A DNA stretch of 16,857 nucleotides from Elusimicrobiota bacterium. GTDB taxonomy: Bacteria > CG03. Position 1 is the first letter of the stretch; every line of letters begins with the position of its first letter. The stretch spans positions 1 to 16,857 of the forward strand of contig JAGHAG010000192.1 in NCBI GenBank assembly GCA_021161625.1, in the 5' to 3' direction. The notes beneath the pieces are model-generated. The model searched no databases. It saw only the letters and a list, made by a program, of their open reading frames with translations, and was not told where the DNA came from. This document shows positions 14,311 to 16,857 of this stretch, one piece after another. A program made the position numbers and the translations under genes.

Positions 14311-16010
14311 AGAAATTTCTTCTTGTTGGAAACCCCAATGTTGGTAAAAGCGCATTATTCTGTCGGCTGACAGGCATAAATGTAATTACTTCAAACTATC
14401 CTGGAACAACCGTTGAATTTACAAAAGGTTATTTGATACTGGAAGGCGAAAAAATTGAACTCATTGATGTTCCTGGCACCTATACCTTAGAACCCACCAC
14501 GCCTGCTGAAGAAGTTGCTGTCAGGATGTTGAAAGAAGGAGACACTGTTATAAATGTTGTGGATGCGACAAATCTTGAAAGAAATCTTAATCTCACACTT
14601 CAGTTAATCAAAAGAAAAGTTCCAATGGTTGTTGTTCTTAATATGTGGGATGACACAAAACACAAGGGAATAACCATAAATGTTGAAAAGCTTGAAAAAA
14701 CTCTCGGCGTTCCTGTTGTGCCGACCTGCGCTGTCACAGGAGAAGGCATAAAGGAACTTTATGATCGGCTGGCGTCCGCCAAAGCCGGGACAGTTGAATG
14801 CGAAGAAAGCGAGAGATGGGGCAAAATCGGCGAAATTGTATCCGAAGTCCAGACCCTCTCACACAGGCACCATACATTCTGGGAGCGTCTTGGAGACATC
14901 AGCATAAAACCTGCGACAGGAATTCCAATCGCCCTAATCACGGCTTTCTTAAGTTTCAAAATAATCAGATTTATAGGGGAAGGGCTGATTGGTTTTGTAT
15001 TTGAACCTGTTTTTGAAAAGTTGTGGGCGCCGCTTATGATGAAACTTTCGTCGCTACTCGGGTCAGGTTTTTTGAAAGAAATTCTTATCGGCAAACTGAT
15101 TGAAGGCAAAATTGATTTTGTGGAGTCAATGGGGCTTCTGACAACAGGAATTTTCGTTCCCATTGCGATGGTTCTTCCTTATGTTTTCTCTTTTTATCTT
15201 GTTTTGAGTTTTCTTGAAGATTCGGGGTATCTTCCACGCCTCGGCGTTCTTGTGGACACATTTATGCACAAAATAGGGCTTCACGGGCTTGCGATAATTC
15301 CAATGATGCTGGGGCTTGGTTGTAATGTACCAGGGGCTCTTGCCACAAGGGTTCTTGAAACAAAAAGAGAGAGATTTATTGCTGCAACCCTTATGGCAAT
15401 TGCGGTTCCCTGTATGGCACAAATTGCAATGATTGTCGGGCTTATAGGAAAATATGGAGCGCATGCTCTTGCTCTTGTTTTTGGAACACTTTTTATTGTA
15501 TGGGTTATTCTCGGTGTTTTTCAAAACTGGCTGATAAAAGGGGACTCACCAGAGATTTTTGTTGAAATTCCGCCGTATCGCCTGCCGTATTTTGGTGCTC
15601 TTTTCAAGAAGGTGTGGATGAGGATAAAATGGTTTATTCAGGATGCTGTTCCCTTTGTTATGCTCGGGGTTTTGATTGTGAATATTTTTTATTCTCTTGG
15701 TGTTATAAATTTTCTGGGGAAAATTTTCGCTCCGTTTATCACAGGAATTTTGGGACTGCCTTATGAGGCTGTGGCGGCTTTAATTATCGGTTTTTTGAGA
15801 AAGGATGTTGCTGTAGGAATGCTTGCACCACTGGGGTTAACAATGAAACAACTTGTTATTGCATCAGTGGTTTTAACAATGTATTTTCCCTGTATTGCAA
15901 CTTTCACGGTTCTTGCAAAGGAACTCGGTGTCAGGGGAATGGTTAAGGCAACTTTGATTATGATTGTGGCGACTTTTCTTGTTGGCGCAGTGATGAATTT
16001 AATTCTTTAA
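14307..16010 (+). CDS. feoB: Ferrous iron transporter FeoB (compact form)
   Basis: A 567-residue inner-membrane Fe(II) permease, shorter than the usual 650-800. The N-terminal GTPase has G1 GNPNVGKS (8-15), G2 around SNYPGTT (29-35), G3 DVPG (54-57), G4 NMWD (112-115) and G5 CAVTGE (141-146). The helical GDP-dissociation-inhibitor region that normally follows is very short here (about 165-200). The membrane part has both Gate domains and the conserved cysteine motifs GLGCNVPGALATRVL (336-350), PCMAQ (368-372) and FPCIAT (527-532). The chain is otherwise complete to a hydrophobic C-terminus. The start is GTG overlapping the feoA stop. Expression is probably Fur-repressed through the box upstream of feoA. 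Confidence 0.94.
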   Translation: MKKFLLVGNPNVGKSALFCRLTGINVITSNYPGTTVEFTKGYLILEGEKIELIDVPGTYTLEPTTPAEEVAVRMLKEGDTVINVVDATNLERNLNLTLQLIKRKVPMVVVLNMWDDTKHKGITINVEKLEKTLGVPVVPTCAVTGEGIKELYDRLASAKAGTVECEESERWGKIGEIVSEVQTLSHRHHTFWERLGDISIKPATGIPIALITAFLSFKIIRFIGEGLIGFVFEPVFEKLWAPLMMKLSSLLGSGFLKEILIGKLIEGKIDFVESMGLLTTGIFVPIAMVLPYVFSFYLVLSFLEDSGYLPRLGVLVDTFMHKIGLHGLAIIPMMLGLGCNVPGALATRVLETKRERFIAATLMAIAVPCMAQIAMIVGLIGKYGAHALALVFGTLFIVWVILGVFQNWLIKGDSPEIFVEIPPYRLPYFGALFKKVWMRIKWFIQDAVPFVMLGVLIVNIFYSLGVINFLGKIFAPFITGILGLPYEAVAALIIGFLRKDVAVGMLAPLGLTMKQLVIASVVLTMYFPCIATFTVLAKELGVRGMVKATLIMIVATFLVGAVMNLIL

Positions 16011-16026
16011 ATTTTTTTAAATGGCT

Positions 16027-16045
16027 ATTGAGAATGTGTCTCATT
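16027..16045. promoter_or_regulatory. Fur-box-like site between feoB and the YezD gene
   Basis: ATTGAGAATGTGTCTCATT matches the centre of the feoA site at 16 of 19 positions and contains TGAGA/TCTCA arms. It lies 16 bp after the feoB stop and 20 bp before the chosen YezD start. It suggests a second Fur-controlled transcript for the downstream genes, although I see no convincing -35/-10 pair here. Confidence 0.6.
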
Positions 16046-16065
16046 CGCATATAGGGAAGAAGGAT

Positions 16066-16188
16066 ATGGAAGTTTTTGACGAAATAAAGAAAGCGATTGA
16101 AAAAATAAAATTCGGCGAAATTGTGATAACCATTCATGAAGGCAGAGTTGTGCAGATAGAAAAGAGAGAAAAAAAGAGATTTAAATGA
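16066..16188 (+). CDS. YezD-family (DUF2292) small protein
   Basis: A 40-residue protein. Its body, DEIKKAIEKIKFGEIVITIH followed by EGRVVQIEKREKKRF, matches the YezD/DUF2292 family pattern: a short amphipathic helix, a FGxIxIxIHxG strand turn, and a QIExxEKxR end. The family is very small (roughly 40-60 residues), probably cytoplasmic, and has no established function. The ATG at 16066 follows GAAGG closely. An in-frame ATG at 16021 would add 15 residues but would put the Fur-box-like site inside the coding sequence and has no ribosome site. It sits between feoB and a TonB-dependent receptor, which suggests an iron-related or redox-related accessory role. That role is inference from position only. 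Confidence 0.75.
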   Translation: MEVFDEIKKAIEKIKFGEIVITIHEGRVVQIEKREKKRFK

Positions 16189-16203
16189 AGGGAGGTGATG
16201 CCT

Positions 16204-16254
16204 ATGAAGAAAAAAGGCAACTGCACAAGCAGAGCAATAAAAATAAAAAATTAA
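16204..16254 (+). CDS. Possible 16-residue peptide
   Basis: ATG at 16204 is preceded at an ideal 8-nt distance by GGGAGG and reads MKKKGNCTSRAIKIKN to TAA. It begins 15 bp after the YezD stop. I recognise no family. The strong ribosome site is the only argument for it. It might instead be the remnant of a longer gene. Confidence 0.3.
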   Translation: MKKKGNCTSRAIKIKN

Positions 16255-16304
16255 AAATAGAAAATGCTGACCGGACAACCGGAGGTTTTGAAAGGGAGGT
16301 CAAA

Positions 16305-16857
16305 ATGCTCAGTAAGAAAAGTTTTGGAATTGTGTTGATTGGGACGATGATTTTGGCAATGGTTCAGGGGATAAGGGCACAGCAGGAAGAAGAACCTCTG
16401 GAACTTGAGGAAGTGGTAATTACAGGAACAAAGACAGAAAGAAAATTAAAGGATGTTCCTGTGCGGACAGAAATTATCACAGCAAAAGAAATTGAGGAAA
16501 AAGGTGCCGCATCTCTTTACGAGGCACTTGAGGGAATTCCTGGAATAAGGGTTGAACAGCAGTGTTCCTACTGCAATTTCTCAATTGTGAGAATTCAGGG
16601 AATGGCTGCAGGTCATGTTCAGGTTTTGATTGATGGACAGCCCATATTCAGTGGGCTGGCAGGTGTTTATGGTCTTCAGCAAATTCCAACTGCAAACATT
16701 GAAAGAATAGAAATCGTAAAAGGTGCTGGCTCTGCTCTTTACGGGGCTTCTGCAATTGCAGGCGTGATAAATATCATCACCAAAAAACCTGAGAAAGAAC
16801 CCGAGGTTGAGGTATCCGCAAGTTTTGGAGAACACAAAACAAACAAGTACACAATCA
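16305..16857 (+). CDS. TonB-dependent outer-membrane receptor, N-terminal part
   Basis: The frame from ATG at 16305 stays open to the window end (184 codons), so only the signal peptide and most of the plug are seen. The ATG follows GGGAGG by 6 nt. Residues 1-25 form a signal peptide ending IRA-QQ. EEVVITGTKTERK (35-47) is TonB-box-like. The plug has LEGIPGIRVE (75-84), IRIQGM-type and LIDGQPIFSGLAG stretches, NIERIEIVKGAGSALYGASA (131-150) and GVINIITKKP (153-162), all typical of ligand-gated TonB receptors. A Cys-x-x-Cys-Asn (CSYCN, 87-91) sits where many receptors have no cysteine; it recalls receptors with a QCxxCNF plug motif. Position after feoAB and a Fur-box-like site suggests an iron compound as substrate. 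The barrel lies beyond the window. Confidence 0.92.
   Translation, partial: MLSKKSFGIVLIGTMILAMVQGIRAQQEEEPLELEEVVITGTKTERKLKDVPVRTEIITAKEIEEKGAASLYEALEGIPGIRVEQQCSYCNFSIVRIQGMAAGHVQVLIDGQPIFSGLAGVYGLQQIPTANIERIEIVKGAGSALYGASAIAGVINIITKKPEKEPEVEVSASFGEHKTNKYTI

Noticed and set aside
14307..16010. FeoB as a truncated pseudogene because of its short length
   Set aside because: All GTPase motifs, both Gate regions and the normal C-terminus are present without a break. The shortening is internal and typical of a compact form.
16021..16065. ATG at 16021 as the YezD-family start
   Set aside because: It has no ribosome site, would place the Fur-box-like site inside the gene, and adds residues with no match to the family.

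Overview
The window comes from an AT-rich diderm (Gram-negative-type) bacterium. The support for an outer membrane is an O-antigen-ligase-type protein, a protein with a predicted C-terminal outer-membrane beta-barrel, and the start of a TonB-dependent receptor. FeoAB under a Fur-type regulator suggests ferrous iron uptake, as in anaerobic or microaerobic life. Genes are tightly packed with start/stop overlaps. One convergent gap is filled with short dispersed repeats of a kind often met in environmental, little-cultured lineages. I cannot name the phylum from sequence alone.

Layout. Bases 1-762 (minus): a PD-(D/E)XK-type nuclease-like gene, cut by the window edge and frameshifted at an A8 tract. 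Bases 763-933: a short gap with a near-perfect 19-bp palindrome and tiny reading frames. Bases 934-8184 (minus): a four-gene cluster in the order tRNA nucleotidyltransferase/poly(A) polymerase family, FecR/beta-barrel fusion, GDP-mannose pyrophosphorylase/phosphomannomutase-like fusion, O-antigen ligase with TPRs. The last three genes overlap or abut, which suggests one transcript devoted largely to the cell envelope. Bases 8221-9600 (plus): a GlcD-type FAD oxidoreductase, divergent from the tRNA enzyme across only 36 bp.

Bases 9601-10161: 561 bp without a credible gene, a mosaic of hairpins and word repeats between convergent genes. It includes a 61-bp hairpin element flanked by an exact 15-bp direct repeat. 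Bases 10162-11456 (minus): the iron-sulfur and FAD subunits of a xanthine dehydrogenase/CO dehydrogenase-family enzyme, with no large molybdenum subunit beside them. Bases 11494-13380 (minus): GTP-type phosphoenolpyruvate carboxykinase.

Bases 13382-16857: an iron module. pckG and fur are transcribed back to back from two similar promoters. fur (plus) is followed by feoA-feoB, then a 40-residue YezD-family (DUF2292) protein, a possible 16-residue peptide and a TonB-dependent receptor that runs off the window. Three related Fur-box-like sites lie upstream of fur, feoA and the YezD gene. The module therefore appears to join inner-membrane ferrous iron import to an outer-membrane receptor under Fur-type control. 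The YezD gene and the receptor have no closed reading frame of ordinary length and are easy to overlook.
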